Assembly (NCBI GenBank): GCA_013140955.1
Contig: JABFRY010000475.1
Coordinates: 1 to 9,978 of the forward strand
Source of the DNA: Acidobacteriota bacterium
GTDB taxonomy: Bacteria > Acidobacteriota > Vicinamibacteria > Vicinamibacterales > UBA2999
Direction: 5' to 3'
Length of the DNA stretch: 9,978 bases
The position numbers were made by a program, and so were the translations under genes. Below the pieces are notes generated by a model. The model did not search any database, was not told the DNA's origin, and saw only the letters and a list, made by a program, of their open reading frames with translations. Shown piece after piece: positions 8,709-9,978 of this stretch (the first letter of the stretch is position 1; each line of letters starts with the position of its first letter).

Positions 8709-8931
8709 GCGGGATTCATGATAAACGGATTCTCCGGCGTCCACGCGTAAAGACTGCCGCACGGCGCGTCGGCGGTGGCGTATTGCACGTCGGAGTGGAC
8801 GCACGCGGGCGTCTGGGGAAAAATGGTGTGATGGCCGGACGGCCATGGAGCCGACCGTGACCGCAGCGTGTGCGGCAGGGCCGGCGCGGCATGGGGCCAC
8901 CCGACACCTTCGCACCACGAGCAGCCACGGC
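8709..8931. other. Divergent intergenic region between speA and thrC
   Basis: This 223-bp gap must hold promoters for both genes, but I see no pair of hexamers good enough to call. An AT-rich stretch (8717-8733) lies just before speA; on the minus strand it contains TATCAT (8723-8718), close to the ATG. ATGGCC (8831-8836) and GGCCAT (8841-8846) form a perfect dyad around GGAC. CCGCA (8861-8865) and TGCGG (8871-8875) form a second, smaller one, on the thrC side. Either could be an operator or a leader hairpin. Confidence 0.5.
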
Positions 8932-9978
8932 ATGAACTGGATCAGCACGCGCGGTACCGCGCCGCCCGTGTCCTTCCGCGACGCCCTCTTTGCGGGTACC
9001 GCTCCGGATGGCGGGCTCTACCTCCCGGAGCGGCTGGAGCCGCTGCCGGACGCCGTGCTCGCGTCGCTGGCCGGCGCCTCGATGGCACACATCGGCACGG
9101 AAGTGGCCGCGCACCTGCTCGGCGACGAGCTTCCGCGCACGCCCCTGACCGGTCTGATGCACGCGGCGCTCGACTTCCCGGTCCCGCTCGTCCAGCTGGA
9201 CGAGCGCACCTGGGCGCTCGAACTGTTCCACGGCCCCACCCTCGCCTTCAAGGACGTCGGCGCGCGGGTGATGGCGCGCCTGACCGGGCATTTCTCGCGC
9301 GGCACGGCCCTGACCGTGCTCGTGGCCACGTCCGGCGACACGGGCAGCGCCGTGGCGGACGCGTTCGCCGGTGCCCCCGACGTGCGCGTACTGGTGCTCT
9401 ACCCGCAGGGCCAGGTGAGCGACGTGCAGGAGGCCCAGTTCGCCGGCATCGGGGGCAACGTGACGGCCGTGGCGGTGCGTGGGACCTTCGACGACTGCCA
9501 GGCGCTGGTCAAGCAGGCGTTCGCGGACAGCTCCTTGCGCCGGGACGTGCATCTGACGCCAGCCAACTCGATCAACGTGGGGCGCCTGCTGCCGCAGGCC
9601 TTCTACTACTTCCTGCTTCAGGCGGTGACCCCCGACGTGGTCGCGGTGCCGAGTGGAAATTTCGGGAACCTCACGGCGGGCCTCATCGCCCGACGTCTCG
9701 GGGCACGCCTGCCCCGGTTCGTGGCTGCCACCAACGTGAACGACATCGTTCCCAGCTACCTGCGGACCGGGCGGTACGAGCCGCGGGCCTCGGTGCGGAC
9801 CGTCGCCAACGCGATGGACGTCGGGGCGCCCAGCAACTTCGAGCGGATGCGCGCCCTGTACGGCGGGGGCCTGGACGCGCTTCGCGCTGACGTGACGGGG
9901 GCGGCCTTCGACGACGCCACCGTGCTCGAGACGATCGGTGCCGTGCACCGCTCGCTCGGCTACATCCTCGACCCACAC
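8932..9978 (+). CDS. thrC: Threonine synthase, 3' end beyond the window
   Basis: ThrC converts O-phosphohomoserine to threonine, the last step of threonine synthesis, using pyridoxal phosphate. The window holds 349 codons with no stop; the full enzyme usually has about 430-470 residues, so roughly a fifth is missing. The start MNWISTRG matches the family's M-x-[YW]-x-STRG opening. Further motifs are DGGLYLPE (26-33), ELFHGPTLAFKDVGAR with PLP lysine K107, the phosphate loop TSGDTGSA (133-140), TPANSINVGRLLPQ (209-222) and PSGNFGN (240-246). The long FHGPTLAFKD form places it in the E. coli-like ThrC class. ATG 8845 is in the same frame and would add 29 residues (Ala, Thr and Arg rich), but the conserved N-terminus argues for 8932. 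The Shine-Dalgarno is weak. The gene is transcribed away from speA. Confidence 0.96.
   Translation, partial: MNWISTRGTAPPVSFRDALFAGTAPDGGLYLPERLEPLPDAVLASLAGASMAHIGTEVAAHLLGDELPRTPLTGLMHAALDFPVPLVQLDERTWALELFHGPTLAFKDVGARVMARLTGHFSRGTALTVLVATSGDTGSAVADAFAGAPDVRVLVLYPQGQVSDVQEAQFAGIGGNVTAVAVRGTFDDCQALVKQAFADSSLRRDVHLTPANSINVGRLLPQAFYYFLLQAVTPDVVAVPSGNFGNLTAGLIARRLGARLPRFVAATNVNDIVPSYLRTGRYEPRASVRTVANAMDVGAPSNFERMRALYGGGLDALRADVTGAAFDDATVLETIGAVHRSLGYILDPH

Noticed and set aside
2821..8748. 13-mer GGCGTCCACGCGT shared by 2821-2833 and 8736-8748, both in gene upstream regions
   Set aside because: One shared 13-mer in 10 kb of biased GC-rich sequence is about what chance allows, and flanking bases do not match.
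6969..8750. Plus-strand open frame opposite speA (593 codons)
   Set aside because: It is antisense to a full-length arginine decarboxylase with all catalytic motifs. Its translation is a mirror product rich in Val/Asp/Arg.
8716..9978. Minus-strand open frame opposite thrC
   Set aside because: The plus strand encodes threonine synthase with PLP lysine and phosphate-loop motifs. The minus translation has no recognisable features.

Overview
This window is GC-rich chromosomal DNA holding mostly housekeeping genes of nitrogen and amino-acid metabolism. I see no transposase, integrase, CRISPR array, tRNA or rRNA. The very high GC content of coding DNA, a type III glutamine synthetase (GlnN), a biosynthetic arginine decarboxylase (SpeA) and a long HEAT/DUF349 protein would fit Acidobacteriota (for example Vicinamibacteria). 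That assignment is inference from gene content; no marker in the window proves it.

Layout. At the left edge is the first 49 codons of an ArsR-family regulator on the minus strand, followed by an unusually AT-rich control region. The 149-437 gap appears to serve two divergent genes. One is the regulator, which has a TTGACA promoter whose -10 lies inside a 26-bp imperfect palindrome. The other is glnN on the plus strand, preceded by repeated CCATGCA boxes and by a leader that can be read as a sigma54-like promoter or as a hairpin. glnN ends at 2612 with a likely terminator hairpin at 2646-2669.

A palindrome-rich gap (2613-2864) leads to a 951-residue protein with N-terminal HEAT-like repeats and many DUF349-type helical repeats. 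Six bases later, in the same reading frame, a 10-TM drug/metabolite transporter of the EmrE-like family begins with GTG; the two are probably one operon. The transporter converges on speA (minus strand, 6765-8708) with only a 39-nt gap. Beyond speA, a 223-nt divergent region leads to thrC (threonine synthase), which is cut off by the window end after 349 codons.

How the genes relate. GlnN assimilates ammonium into glutamine, SpeA opens the agmatine route to polyamines, and ThrC ends threonine synthesis. They share nitrogen/amino-acid metabolism but sit in separate transcription units, so I do not propose a single pathway operon. I found no convincing new multi-gene system. The parts most worth a second look are the control DNA between the ArsR gene and glnN, and the uncharacterised DUF349 repeat protein with its coupled transporter.
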